NCBI GenBank assembly: GCA_013399855.1
Contig: VXAY01003218.1
Coordinates: 330,137-394,136 of the forward strand
Reading direction: 5' to 3'
Origin: Oxyruncus cristatus
Lineage: Eukaryota; Chordata; Aves; Passeriformes; Cotingidae
DNA length: 64,000 nt
The first letter of the stretch is position 1. Every line of letters begins with the position of its first letter. The translations under genes were made by a program, and so were the position numbers. Below are positions 24,488 to 37,744 of the stretch, piece after piece. The notes below the pieces were generated by a model, which saw only the letters and a program-made list of their open reading frames with translations, did not search any database and was not told the DNA's origin.

Positions 24488-25015
24488 GAGCAATTCCAAT
24501 TGTATTTTACCCTTTATAACTGCTGCTTTTTGTATTTTATGACCAGCAGTAAAACTAACTAATCCAGCTTCATTTTTCATTTCTCATTAGTTTCACAGTT
24601 TCATAGCCAATGGTACTGGGTCTGACTGCAAAGGCAGTGGGAAGGTTTCAATAAATAAGCCTCACTGCAATATAAAAATAATGCAGGCATTTCACCATAG
24701 ATCTGAGGGAGAGGGAGTTAAATACATTAATAAACACTAAGCTGGAGGCTTAACAGAGCTGACAGTCTGCAAAAAATTAATGCACTGATTTTTTTTAAGT
24801 ACTGCCTTAGGTAACTGCAGTAAAACAGTAAATCAGAATATGTCAGATTAAACAACTTACACAGCAGTATTTAAAAGATACCTGAATATGTTTCAAAAGC
24901 TTAACTGATATGAACTAGGAAGCCCATTAAAGCTGCCCATTTGTACATTATAATACTAAAAAAAAAAAAAAAAAAAAGAAGGTAACAAAAACACAGCTTG
25001 GCATAGTCCAATGGA

Positions 25016-25215
25016 AACAGGAACCTGGAGGCTGCACTATCCCAGCATGGGAATTTCCCAGCCTCTCTGGACAACCTGATCCAATGCTGTTAGGCTGTTC
25101 TCATGGTGAAAATATACCTTGTAATACCTAACCTGATGCTCCTTTGTACAAACTTCCACCTACTGCTGCTCCTCCTTCCCCCGTGTGCCTCCGGGAAGGG
25201 TTTGGCTCCATCCTC
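25016..25215 (-). mobile_element. Diverged CR1 LINE fragment
   Basis: Antisense CR1 body: tgggaatttcccagcctctc, gacaacctgatccaatgctg, tcatggtgaaaatatacctt and aatacctaacctgatgctcc match the usual CR1 blocks with several differences. The boundaries are approximate. Confidence 0.65.
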
Positions 25216-27364
25216 TCTGTGCCCTGCCCTGGGCTGTGGGGTTTAAACAGCAGAAATGACACAGGTAAAGGAGGGAGCACTGACACAAAAGCCAGTCTGC
25301 AACACATGCTAGAAAACCTAACAGTCAGAAAATGGCACTTTGAAAGCTGTCTGGCACTGCCTTTCCCAGCCTGCACCTCCCACCCTTCAGGTCCTTCCCA
25401 TGGAGTTTCTGGAACCCTCACGTCTGCCCCGCCGGGGGACTCGTTTTCCTTCGTTACCGTTCACAGCTCCAGGATGGAGAACACTGGTGCTGCTCAGCTC
25501 TCAGCTCCAGCACAGGGGTCTTGGCATAGGCTTTCCTGAACACTCCTGCCCACAAGCAGGTTCCAAACCTGGCATTTCCCTGCCCACAGCATCCAGGACA
25601 TGCCAGACACATGCACTCCTCTTCCCAGTGATGCTTTGCTGCTGTTTCACCTACTCTACCCAACCCGGGGGGGTTCTGGTGCCACCAGCCCCAGACAGGG
25701 CTGACACCAGAAGAACCCTCTTGTTTCAGCTGCCTCCCTCCTCCCTGGAGGAAGCAAGAGCTGCTGCCAAGGCTGTGGGAGATTGTTAGAGCCGAATTTG
25801 TTCTTAGCGCTTGCCAATTCCTTGGGAAGGCAATTAGTCCTTGGCACAGAAAAATCAGCAAGATTTTATCTTTGAACTCGTTATTTCTCCCCATTGGTGA
25901 GAGCAGAGCATGCACCTCCACAGAAGGTACCAAAAAACACCCCAACCACCTCTAGACATCAGTAAACAGCAACGGCTCATTTTCTAAAACTTTCAACAAG
26001 ACACTAAATACATCAGTGGCTGGTTTTGGGGCTTCCTCTCTCCACCCCCACTTGTGCCAGGCCACACTCTGATTTTCTGCCTTCTCCATTTTATTTCTAG
26101 CCTTGCCAGGACATACTTGTTTTCCTACAAAACCATTAAGGACCACGAAAAACACCTTCAGAAGGCCCCACCATCCAACTTTACCCAGCAAGTCTTGAAT
26201 CCTTCCAAGGCTGCAAATCCCTAGGATTCGTCAGCACGGGTTCTTAAGTCTTATCCATATCCATGTTTTCATCAGCAAAGACCTTTCAGAGCTCCAACCT
26301 CCTAAGGTTCCTCCTATTTCCGAGACAAGTCTTCTCACAAGCTGTAATACTTTGGTTTACAACTGGATTAAAATATAAATTAAATAAGAATAATGCTAAA
26401 TGAGTTTATACTGAAACACTTTATATAGGTGTGTATATATATATATGTATATACAGTATGTGTGTGTGCACTCCCTAATGACAGCTAGAGGAAGCAAAAG
26501 TCATTCTCCAAAGGCTTCTACTCTTCCAACTAGCGTGGTCAACTTATCCATTGCAACAATTCCCTGTGCATAAAAGCTCATGAAGCACTGGAAGGTGGTG
26601 CTGGCGACCAGCCGGATCACACAGACGTTCAGGAACAGAAAGACAATAAATTATAAGAAGCAGTAGTAACTTGTTCACAGTTGGGATGAGGATAATGTTA
26701 TGGGAAACCTGAATTTTCTACAGTCCCGGGAATGAAAAGCCAAAGGTCACTGAAGGTTAGAGATATATTGCAGTTAATCCTAAAAGCAGAGATGGGATCT
26801 GACGCAAAGAAACCACACGGAGTTTCTCCCAGCAGACTAAACTCTGGAACAATCAGATTCAGCAGGAAGATCTCCATCAAAAAGAGAATTCATCCCGAGG
26901 ATGCTCCGATCTCTGCCTCCATCTCAGCCATGGATGCTGCCCCAAGTAGGAAGATTCCTAGAAGCCAACTCAATCCTACATTCAAAAGAAAATGCTCCCA
27001 AGTCCTTTCTTGATTCTACTTCTATCAGCCCAAGCATCGCCTTTAATCTCTCCTAGTCCCAGCACCTGTGTTTTCCTATGTTTGCCAAGCCAAAGCCCTT
27101 CAGCAGATGGAAATATTTTAGAGATGGTAGGACTCTTCGGATAATTTTATAACCCACTTGAGTGGGTTCCAGGTTAGGAATAACCTAAATTTCTAGTAAG
27201 ACTAACTGCAGCAAAACTTTGGTCTGCTGCATTTTATTAAACAAAAACCAACAACAAACCACAGCAAGTCTCCTCCAAGTCTACTCTATTCCAAAATGTT
27301 CCGGCAAACTTCAGTTTCAAGCAGCAGCCAGTAGTGTTTGCATAGTTCTAGCTTTTATTTGGTT

Positions 27365-27368
<4 letters not shown>

Positions 27369-27395
<27 letters not shown>
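27369..27395. repeat. (TA)n microsatellite
   Basis: A perfect AT alternation of about 27 bases within the probable ZBTB37 3'UTR. Confidence 0.97.
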
Positions 27396-27398
<3 letters not shown>

Positions 27399-27654
27399 GT
27401 ACATACATGTGTATGTATGTATTTTACATTAAAATATCCCTTGAATGACAATGACTAAATTAAGGATGCTGAGCTCCTCTTTAGGCCCTGCCACTGCAGA
27501 TGTCAGAGCTCTGTGCATGGCTCTCACCTCGTGGCAGGAGTAAAGACTCCGCTATGTCAGTGGATCCCAGACTTTCCAGCGGCAGTCTGGGCCACAGGCT
27601 CAGCTCCCAGGGAAAACTCAGAGCCCCAGAATCTCCTGAATTACAGCTCCTTGA

Positions 27655-27760
27655 CTTACAGAATGGTTTGGGCTGGAAGGGACCTTTAGAGGTCATCTGG
27701 TCCAACCCCCCTGCCATGAGCAGGGACTCCTCCCATCCCCAAAATATTTCCAGCAGAGCA
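27655..27760 (-). mobile_element. CR1 LINE 3'-end fragment
   Basis: Short antisense CR1 tail: ttacagaatggtttgggctg, gaagggacctttagaggtca, tccaacccccctgccatgag. Confidence 0.9.
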
Positions 27761-29736
27761 GGAACAACATTTGGTGTCACTAAACTGCAGAAACACCTGG
27801 ATGCTGGCACGGCTAAATTGGCAGGCATGTCACGGATCAAAGAGGAGAGTTTGATAAAGTTTAAATCATTTTAAGTGCTATTTTTGTTGGTTCTCAACAT
27901 GACCCTGTCTACCTCCCAAGCCACGTTCCACCCAACCTTGTCTTCCTCTTTACACCTTGGGTTCTGCAGGAGAGATGAAGTCAGAAGCAAATAAAAGCTG
28001 CAACTCTGCTCCTGCCAAGGCCTCCTTAGGGCTGAATCACCCAAAGGCGCAGAAGGACCCAGCTCCAAGACCAGGCCTGGAATCGCTGGCTGAAAGGAGC
28101 TGTTGAGTGACATTCCCACCGCAGACGTGCGGAACGGAAACCGCCACCGAGCAGGACAAGCAGGGAGAGCTGTCCTGTCCATTTATTTCAATCCTGATGC
28201 CACAGAGGGCTGAAATCCTGGCTCGGTGCCCTCCCTGCTGAGCCAGCCCCAAGATGCCTTTCAGCCAGGCCACAGCTTGTTCCCAGAGCTATTCCAGCTC
28301 TGAATAGCTGTCAAATGGGAACGGGGGCAGCCGCTACGACCTCGCTGGGTTTAAAACAGCAGCTTTCTGTCCCTCCTGCCCTTCCTCAGGCACCCAAACT
28401 TCTGAAAGTTAAATTATACAGATCACAGCTTGAGAACGTTGTGGAGAAGGTGAAGGTAAGTCCAAGGACTGACCTGATGGCGGGCAGTGCTGGGAGCACA
28501 AGCCAGGGATTGCCCATCGGCATCGGCTGCTCTGGCTCTCACTGGGCTGATAGCCCTGGGTCCTACTAAGCGTCCTTAAGCATGTTCTCAGCCTCCTGTT
28601 ACAAACTCACATTCTATAAAGCCTCTCATTCATCCCTCTCTAGCTGCTGGAAGTACAAAGAGCAGTTTGTTTCCACGCACTCCCATTGCAAGAGAGCAAA
28701 GAGACCTTCTCCTTTCTCCCTTTCCCAGCTTCCCATCGGTCATCCTCCTGAGAGGAAGAGGTTCAGCTTTTTCCCAAAGCAGCAGCACAGTATTAACACA
28801 ATTCTTGTTATTTTCACAGCTATTCACAGGGAACCTGGCAGCAGCAGGAACAGCCACGGCGACCGTCACTCAGCTGTGACTTGGCACCAGGGCTTGCTGC
28901 AGGCTTAAGGGGATAACCACAACTCTTCACATTTGAGGGGTGAGTTCCTTGGCAGCAAAGAACTAAGAAATGTGTTTCCCCTCCGAGAAAACAAACTGCA
29001 AAAACAGAGCGTGTTCTCCCTGTTGCCTGAGGCAAGCAAATGAACGGGTTAGTAAGCCCTAACTCTGAAGCGGACAGAAATGTTATGTACAGAGGTATTA
29101 AAACATGACAGAGTTCTCCTTCACATCCTCCTTAAATCACAGTTGAAATCACAGTTTTGGCAGGAAAAGCTGCAGCTAGACGTGGGAACGCAAAGCTGTG
29201 CCTCAACCCATCACAGAAGCATTCTCACTTGGGAAGTTGGCATCTGATTCTCCACAGCTTCGGTGCAACTGTGAAGAGCCGCGCCAGCGAGAGGCACCGG
29301 AACGCGGCAGCGTTCTGCTGGGGAAAGCACCTCTCGAGTAGCTACACCACTGCCAGGAAATTCACATGAGGTTTTTCCATACCATCCACGACCTCCAACC
29401 CCTTTTTCCTCGAACCTTGGCCTTATCTGCACCGAGGAGGTCAAGCACTGAAGGAAATGTTCAATACCGATTCCTTCGGAACTGGTTCCACCGCCCAGTG
29501 CGGACGGGCCCGAACTGCTTTCAGCAATGTTCAAGACGTGTCAGAGACACCATGACTCCCACACATACATACACACCCACTAAATGTACAGAAATAATAT
29601 TAAAATGATTCCCACTACCATACCTTATACTGACTCTAGCTACAAGCTACAAACTTCACCTCAGCGAGGCCCGGGCAAGAATATTGGCTCTTTTGCATGC
29701 AATCAGAAATGATCGTTTATACAGTGGCAACCTCTG

Positions 29737-29925
29737 CACCAAAGGAAAAAAAAAACCACCAACAAAAAAACCAACCAAAACAAAACAAAACACAAAACAA
29801 ACAAACCCCCAAAAAACAAACAAAAAAAACCCAAACAAAAAACCCCAAAACAAAACCAAAAAAAAAAAAAAAAAACAAAACCCAAAAGCAAACGTAAAGG
29901 AGGAGGAAAAAAAAAAAAAAACAAC
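29737..29925. repeat. C/A-rich simple tract (CAAA/CCAAA type)
   Basis: About 190 bases consist almost only of A and C, with irregular CAAAA, CCAAA and CCCAAAA words and longer A runs. In a ZBTB37 transcript it would read as a U/G-rich tract. The open frames across it encode Lys/Asn/Pro or Phe/Leu/Val runs and are artefacts of the repeat. Confidence 0.9.
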
Positions 29926-32517
29926 CTTTCACAAGCTTTGTTTTTCAGCCTAGTAGGATATGAAGGACCAATTTCATGGTTTTCACCAGGCCAATGAAAG
30001 TAGTGAATCAGCACACAGGGCGCACCCTTGGCACCCCGGGCTGTTCGGATGCTCCTCCGTTCACAGTATCGATACAGTACAACACAAACCTGCTCAGGAA
30101 AACTCACAGCTATGCCATGGGAATAAAGGCAGCCACCATTTCATGTCAGCCCTTCTTCACTACGGTTGCCATCTGTCTCAGAAAAACGTTGCTCGTGTAG
30201 CAGTTACTGCACCTTCACCCTTCTCTTCACAGCAAGCTTAGCAGGGAAACTTTCCCACTATATTTATATATAATATATGTATATAAATAATTTTATGTTT
30301 TTATAGTTTGGTAGTATTCTTTTAAAATTTCTATTTTAAAACACTTAAAAATCTTTTAAGCAACTAAAAGTAACTTTTGATGCTCTCTAGTGTGAACAGG
30401 ATAGGATTTCAAAGTCTTTAACTCTTTTTTTTTGTTTTTATTTTTTTCATTTTTGGTAACTTCAAAAGCTATGACTAAAGCAGCACATCTCCGCTCCTTC
30501 CCGCCCCTCGATTGCAACGAAACCTACCTTAGCCACCCTCTCACCTCATCTTCTGCCACTGCAACCTCACTCTTTGGGTACCATCCTGCTCGACCTTCGC
30601 CAGGAAACCCGACGGGGCTGGTCCCTCGGGAGGCCAAATCACTCCCCGTGTGACGATGCACTTGACAGGAGAGGAGGAAGAAGGAACAGAAGGAAAACGG
30701 AGGTGAAATACCAGTTTTCCTGTTTGAAATGGTCAATGAAATGGTGCTTTGCAGGAGCCCGGCTCAGGACACCTGCAAAGGTTCCTCTCTTGGGAGCACT
30801 TCCCTGTTACGTGTGATCCTGGCACCAAGCCCTTCCCACACACAAAAACACGTTAGAGCCACGTCTCTTTTTGAGAGAGAGATGGGAGGAACAGTGAGAC
30901 CCCTCACTTACAAAAAAATCTGTAAAGTGAGGCAAGAGTACATCACCCTTCCCCAAATTCTTCCCTCTAAAGGGGCAGGAAAACGATCCCGAGTCCCAGT
31001 TTGCAGGTGGGGAAAGCAAGGGCTGGAGATGTTTGCATGTGCCCAAAACTGTGCAGTCTGACTGCGGGTCAAGCTTTGCTGTCACGTGGTCAGTCTCCTG
31101 CCCACCAAGCCCCTGCTCCAACCACTCACCCGCCTTTCCAGCCAAAGCAAGATGAAGTGTCTTTCTTTTCCAATGTCTCTTTGTTCCTCCCATCACCTTA
31201 AGGATCAGAACTTCACCCTCCCTTTATCTCACATCCTCAAGAGAACTCCTTCACCAGACCCGACCCGCGCAACCTGTCGTTCGTTTGCCCCCTCCGTCGT
31301 GAACAACTTGGCATCAGAACCAGAGAAAACTCGTAAAATATTGCATATTTTTTTAAAAAGACTTCTTCAAAAGATGTCAGAATATTTGCACTTATCTACC
31401 TGTCCCATGCTGTTCCGGTTATGAACCACGTAAGCCCGTGCAAACACCTACAATACACACGCAGGCACGTCTCTCCAGGTTTGCTAAACTTGCTCTAAAA
31501 CATCAGAGCTGCTCAGAATACAAAAATCTTGAAGTCCATGCAAGGGGACAGAGTTGTGATTGCTCTAGGAACCATTCACTTTTAAGTCTCCTGAACTGTT
31601 ACAAGGAAATAAGGTAGGGTTTTCTTTTCTTTTTGCATTTCATTGATAAAAAAAGTTATCAAAGTAGTTTGTAGAAACAGGTTTAAAAGCAACCACCCAT
31701 GATTGCTTGGCTGGGACGACAGCATTGCAGTATTTCTGTATCACATATTGCTGTTATAAAAGGTAAGTGTGTGTCGAGGGGGGAGCAGGGGTGAAGGAGG
31801 ACTTTGGTAGCCAGCCTCTAACTCCAGAATTCAGCCACTCCAAAAAATCTCTGCCCAACCCTCGGCAACCCCCCGAGCACGGCAGTGCTCCAGCTGGGAC
31901 ATCAGAGAGCTCTCCGGGTCAGCACCAGCAGACAACCTCCTCCAAAAGACCCCTCCAGCCCTTCTCCCAAGGCATGAGCGTCTCACACCAACCTCACAGC
32001 CGCTAAATCCCACTCTCAGTAGCCCGAGTGCTTCCTTCACATCTTGCTGACCTCTGGAATACCGCCTTGGAGCCGTGCCTGGAACGGGCAAGGCCAAAAG
32101 CCCTAAAGTAACAGCTTAAACAAAAATGGAAAGAGACACACCAAAAACAAGACAGGGATAAATAGTCAGGCAAGGCAGGCTCCACCAGGACAGTCTTTCT
32201 GTTTTCTACCTGGGGAAGGCGGAAAGGCAACAGGCCCTTGCCCCTGCTCTCCCCTCGAGCGGGAGCGGCGGATATGGCTCTGCGGGGCTGCCACCGGCAC
32301 CGCCGGCGGGGCCCGGCCGCTGGGCCACAGGGCTGTCCAGAAATACGAATGACTGCTCGTCCCAGGTCACTATGGAACAGTAAAAAAATTTAAAATCCTG
32401 TCGATCCCTGAATAAGAAGTTGATTGACACAGTTGTTCTGTTTTTCTCCGAGAGGAGGAGGAATAAGGGAGAAAAACGTTTAACACTCTACGTGTGTGTG
32501 TGTGGGTGTGTGAGAGG

Positions 32518-32543
32518 AAGAGAGAGAGGGAGAGAGGGAGAGG

Positions 32544-32575
<32 letters not shown>

Positions 32576-32576
32576 A
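32518..32576. repeat. (GA)n purine simple repeat
   Basis: Nearly pure GA/GGA purine tract immediately downstream (on the - strand) of the ZBTB37 coding end, preceded by a short GT-rich stretch at about 32491-32510. In the ZBTB37 mRNA it would be CU-rich. Confidence 0.9.
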
Positions 32577-32729
32577 GAGATTTTTCTATTTTGGCAACAT
32601 CTTGGGAGCTTCTTTCTGTCCAGTGGTGGCATTGCACTAATTACAGTACCAGCCTGCCAGGTTGGTGCTGACTCTGGAGAGCCAAGAACGGGAAGACGGT
32701 CCTTTCTCCCCGGACTCCGCAGTCGTGTC

Positions 32730-35700
32730 TCAATCCGGCCCAGTGGTGGACACAGATCCCTGTGCCGTCTCCCCCACAGCCACGGCCTCCTCCTGCGGAG
32801 AGGACTCCTCCTCCGCCTGCCCCCGGGACGTGACGGTGGTCTCGGGGGAGATGCTGTGGGGCCCCTCCAGGGGCAAACAGCCGGGGTGGTTCTTGCGAAA
32901 GTGCTGGTTGAGGATGGCCTGGAAAGGAAAGCTCTTGCCGCAGACGTGGCAGTGGAAGGGCTTGTTGCCCGTGTGCTTGCGGATGTGATACTCCAGCTGA
33001 TCCTTGCGGGTGTACTTCTTCCCACACATGCGGCACACGAAGGGGGTGATGCCCATGTGCAGCCGCATGTGCCGGTCCAGGCTGCCCTTCTGGTTGAAGG
33101 ATTTGGCGCAGTAAATGCAGGTGAGCCGCGGGTTGTAGCGGAACCAGCGCTCGGAAACCTCCTGCTCCCGCAGATACTCCACGTAACCACTCACTCCAAG
33201 CATGGCTGATTCCTCCCCCTGCCAAGGAAACAGCAGAGATTTAAATAACAAGCAGCCTAAGACAAACGGCAGAGAAGAAGATCAGGCCCCAGTCCAGCCA
33301 GTAAAGCAGGTGCCAAACCTCAAAATCAGCAGCACTAATGTCTGCAGCCTCAAGCACATATTTAAGTGCTTAAATGGGGCCTTGGGGCTGAAGACAAACG
33401 AGCAATCAATTAGAAACCACTGCTACAGAGGCCCCCCGTGCCAAGTCATTCCCTGGATCTGGGGAAGAAAAGACAGTCCTTGTCACGAGCGTGCTTGGCC
33501 ACCGATGGAGTTGTGGGCCACACGTGTCAGTACTTGTTACTTTTTAAAAAATCTGAGCCAGTTTTATTACAACACTGTATGCCACCTTCTGTTTTACCTA
33601 CTGAAGGTCGAAAAAAGGAAGCCAGTTGATGAGCTTGCTTTTTAAAACAAAGGTGGAACGAACGACAAATGGTACTTTGAAGCCTTGGGGTGTCACTTCA
33701 CACCTCACTGAGGTATCTATTCAGCTGTCACTCAGGGTTCATCTTATAAGGAGTCACCTTTGCCTGCCTGGCTGTGTGACCCAGCCCAGCCCCTGGCCCG
33801 GCTCACACAGCAACTCGCTGGCTCCTCCCTGTTCTCCGAAGCCACACAGACAAACAGCCAAGGGCAACCCTGAACCGCACGGACACTTCTGGCCATCGTC
33901 TTCCGATGGAGCACAAACAGACCGACTCCAGAACGCTCCTTGCTGGGGGGTTGCTCTCCCAACGCTGCTTCCCCACAGCGCCAAGCACAGAGAACGTGTA
34001 TCAGCAGGAGGGCCCCTCCTCTGGCAGCCAGTGCTGTGTGAGCAGCACTGTATCTGTGCCAGGTGCTGCTGAATCCAGCTGTGCAGGCACAGGGAAGCTG
34101 CTCAGGACTCAAGGAGATGCACAAAGCTCTGGTTCTTCCTTTCCACTCTGCCGCTGCCACTGGGATCACAGGCAGGCTCTTTTAGTATGGATATGGCAAT
34201 GCCAGGAGGGTGGAGGGTGATGAGACCTCCCCGTGTGTGTAAAGCCTCAGGTTTTATATTTGAGGCCATCTCACAATGCAGAAATAAGAGCAGCTTTTCT
34301 GTAGGAAGAGCTGGAATTGCTTTGTGTGTCATATTGCCCCTGGAGGGTGAGTTTGACCTGAAATTTTCTCAATGTCTTCTAAGGACACAAAACAAAGCTT
34401 TGGAGAAACAGGAACAAAAAGTATCTGTTGTTTTATGGAAGTGTATGACAGAGGCAGCAGACAGCAATCAGGATTTTTTTTCCCCCTTTGCTTCACTTGG
34501 TCTTACGGAAGGGCAAAGCAGCCTGGTAGCTCCTCAGCCTGCCTCCAGCCAAGCCATTTGCTTACACACTGCCCCACGCCTGATCTGTCAGGCTCACAGA
34601 GTCCTTCTGCACCGTGTTGGCTGACACGTTTGCACTGCAGTGGCACTGTGACACTCACTGTACCCAACAAAACTAGACCAAAATGATTAGGCACAGGTAT
34701 TACCGCTGTCCCACCTTGCTGCACTCCCCACTGCCCTCCCCTGTTTCTGCATTTCTTTCCCTCCTACCTCCCCCAAAACTGTGCCCAAGAAAGCAGAGAA
34801 TTCAGAGCTCCTTTATACGTTGCAAATTCTGCTGTGCAACACAGTCCCTTGGGGATGAGAGAGAAACCTCTGCACAAATCCACAGCCCTTTGACTCTCCA
34901 CCCCAAAGGTTTACGGGTGCAGTGCCGGGAGGGCTTTTCTGAAAGGTTCAGCTGTTGTCACCCCTCAGTCTTTCACAGAAGCCAAGCCACACCTCCTCCC
35001 TCGGCCCAGGCATTTGCTGCCAGTGTTTCAGGGCAGATCCAGCTCTGCAGGCAAACGGGATTTCTCCTCAGGAGCTGGTGGCCTGCCCAGAACGAGGGTG
35101 GGTATTTATGCCCTCAGACAACAAGAGAAACTCCTCGTGTTTTCCAGGTATCTGGCCAAAATCCCAAGCAACCACAATCGGTTTTAAATCGTCCACAGCC
35201 AGCAAACGTTCTCAGTGGGAGCAACTAAACCCTCTGCAACGGCAAAAGGTCCTTGTTTCACACGTGGCGTTGCTTGCAAATGTAAAATATGACACACTTC
35301 ATCACAACACAGCCCCCTTCACCTCCGAGCCAACATTTACTCGCAAACTTCTTGATCTGCCTACCTGGGAACTGGGCTGCTTGGGCTCATCCATCCGCCC
35401 GGGAGACTCGCTTTTTGATCTGTACCGCTCAGTCACAGCAACCATGCTGCCAGAAGGGCTAAATCTGTGGGGTGGGGGAAGAGCGTAAACGGAGTTTTTA
35501 ATGGGCATCAGGTCACTACGGTGTTTAGAACAAGGGGTGAGCAGTGGAGGCACCTGTACGGCATCTCCTCACCCTCACCAGCGAACACACAGGAGGCGGA
35601 ACAGCGCAAGTATGAAGGAAAAACCGAGTCATACCCGTCTGTGGGTTCAGTCTGAACATCTGAAAAGTAAAACTGAGTCATCTGGCTTCCAGCTCAGTGA

Positions 35701-37744
35701 CAAGAGAGCTTTGGAGTTGCTATCAGGAGTAAACCTACACAGGCCCAGTGACTCAGAACTCCGCAGCAGGAGCAGAAACCATTTCTCTGAGGGCACTCTC
35801 CTCCACCACCCACACCCTCCTGCCCCTCCCCAGAGTGAAACACAAGGGACGTGATGGACTCGGGGTGGGAAACACTGGACACTGAGTGCAGTGCAAGAAG
35901 AGGTGCTTGAGACTAACTGATCCCCAGAAAAGAGCTAAGGAAGTAGAAAGCACCGCTCTCCCAAGGCCCAGCTCAAGACTGTTCCCACCGATAGATTTAT
36001 TAAGCAACAAGTGGCAGAATATCCACCGCTTCCAGGTAGCTGTTCCTCTCTGGGACCAGAGGGATTGAGGTAGAAGGGAGGCAGATGTGAAGGGACACCC
36101 TGCAAATACAACCCCCTCCAATCCAACAGACCTGCCCTTTACCAGATCTGCTCTCTGGACTATGCTTAAGGCAAGAAAACAAATACTGGAGCTGAGAGGA
36201 AGCAGCTGGATGGAGAATCCAAACACAGCAGATTTAACCACTCATTTTCACATAAAGGCTTTCTGCTCTCTCATGTAAATCAAACCAACAGCAGAGGCTG
36301 CTGGGCTCCCAACTTCAGCTGCTTCAGAAGATGTAAACCCAGGTCCACTGCTGCCCTGGAGCACTAGGAACAAAATTTGCTCTTGACTTACAGCTGGTGC
36401 CCAGCTTGTTTCTCAGCTAGAACCACCCCCAGATTTTCAGGCCAGGAGGCATCAGTGCAATGACACTTTGCATAACACATATTGTATTTGACCTTGTTAA
36501 TCCCTGTGCTGAGCCTGGCATCTACTGAGGTTGCACAGAACATCTCCTTTAAACAAAAATCCCACCTCACCTGAAACGCTGAGGTACAAATCCCAACCTA
36601 TGCGCAGAGCTGGCCTGTAGCTGGAGATCCTGATCTCATCACAACCCAGCCAAAATACTATAACCCAAACCGGACGCACTTCCTTGCACTGGGAAAAAAA
36701 CTCCTTCAGCACTTAAGATGGCCACGGGAAACAGAAGGAGAAAACCTTCCACAGCGACCAACCCAAGCCAAGTGAAAATCTTGCACAGCCAAGGTCAGCA
36801 ACGGAGTCAGAGGAAACCCACCTGTCGATCTCGGTGCTGGTTGGCCTGACCACTTTGGCCCCCGAGGAGCCCAGGGCGTAGGCGTCCTGGCCCAGCGCTC
36901 CGTGGCCCGTGGTGTCGATCACCATGGCCGTGACCTCCTCGGCGCTGCTCCCGTCCTCTCCCGAGGGCTGGTGCTCTGCCCCCAGCCACTCCTCCAGGTT
37001 CTCGGTTTTGATGCGCACTCCGCCCAGCACCCGCACGTCGTCGTCGCTCCGGGCCCCGCGCTCTCCCATCCCCGTCTCCACGTACCACTGTCCCGCCCTG
37101 TTAATCCGCAGGATGGGCTCCCTGCCTTCCACGTCCGAGCTCTGCTCGATGATCTGGGGGCTGGTGGACTCCTCGGGCGGGCTGAGCTCCCGGATGTCCA
37201 GCACCGTGCTCACCTGGCCCAGGCGGCTCCCCTTCGGGGTGTTGTGGCGGGGGCTCAGGGAGCGGTTCAGGGTTGGCGTCACCCGGTGAGACTCGGGCGG
37301 TCTCTCCTGATGCTTCGTCCTGGTCTGGCTCAACTCCGCCTCCACCTCCGCCACGTTGATTTTGAAGTGAATCCCCTCGAGGATCTGCGTGCACTTGTCT
37401 ATGATGTGCTGCATCTGCAGGAAGCTGGCGGCCGTCAGGTAGCTGATGATGTCGGCCAGCTGCAGGCAGATCCTGCCCGTGTAGCAGAAGGAGAGGAGCT
37501 GCTCGAAGACAGAAGGGTTCTTGATGACGGAGATGGACACGGTGCTCATCTCGTTGAGGGACATGTGGTCGCGGAAGTAGGGCGAGCTGGCCGCCAGCAC
37601 CACCTTGTGCGCGCGGAACGCCTGGCCCTGCACGTTGACCACGATGTCGCACAGCCGGCCCTGCATGCGCAGCTGGTTCAGGTGGCTCAGCACAGAGTTA
37701 CTGAAGTCAGGAATCTCCAGCTGAATGTTCCCGCTCTTCTCCAT
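32730..37744 (-). CDS. ZBTB37: Zinc finger and BTB domain-containing protein 37
   Basis: Predicted nuclear BTB zinc-finger transcription factor. The coding exons on the - strand are 37744-36822 (923 nt), 35464-35365 (100 nt) and 33218-32730 (489 nt). Junctions are in phase (GACAG then A; CAG then GGG) and total exactly 503 residues, the length I recall for the human protein. Domains: the BTB/POZ domain lies at about residues 14-125 (LCDIVVNVQGQAFRAHKVVL, then FCYTGRICLQ). An acidic Ser-rich linker follows, and then three C2H2 fingers with zinc ligands at about C375/C378/H391/H395, C403/C406/H419/H423 and C431/C434/H447/H452. The tail ends in VSTTGPD. The 5' acceptor before the start exon is at 37775-37777, so 5'UTR exons lie upstream, probably at the CpG island near 41.3-41.7 kb. 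No frameshift or loss of a ligand was seen. The first exon is very GC-rich, which opens long shadow frames on both strands. Confidence 0.96.

Larger units (their letters stand above)
20930..32729 (-). other. ZBTB37: Probable very long ZBTB37 3'UTR
   Basis: This region lies downstream of the ZBTB37 stop on the - strand. Read on that strand it ends with AATAAA (21012-21017) and ATTAAA (20943-20948), the last convincing poly(A) signals before SERPINC1. It is AT-rich, has few CR1 insertions (three short ones in 11.8 kb) and no coding exon, as expected for a constrained 3'UTR. It includes (TA)n at 22301-22322 and 27369-27395, an A-rich run at 22839-22864, a poly-A run at 24960-24976, a C/A-rich tract at 29737-29925 and (GA)n at 32518-32576. 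In mammals the two genes are convergent close neighbours with a long ZBTB37 last exon. Earlier ends, for example at tttatt near 30437, are possible. Confidence 0.5.

Noticed and set aside
29684..30107. Lys/Asn-rich and Phe/Leu/Trp-rich frames around 29.7-30.1 kb
   Set aside because: They are translations of the C/A simple tract and have no meaning as proteins.
32480..33225. Long - strand frames overlapping the zinc-finger exon in other frames
   Set aside because: They are out of frame with the recognisable C2H2 fingers and exist only because of GC-rich codons.
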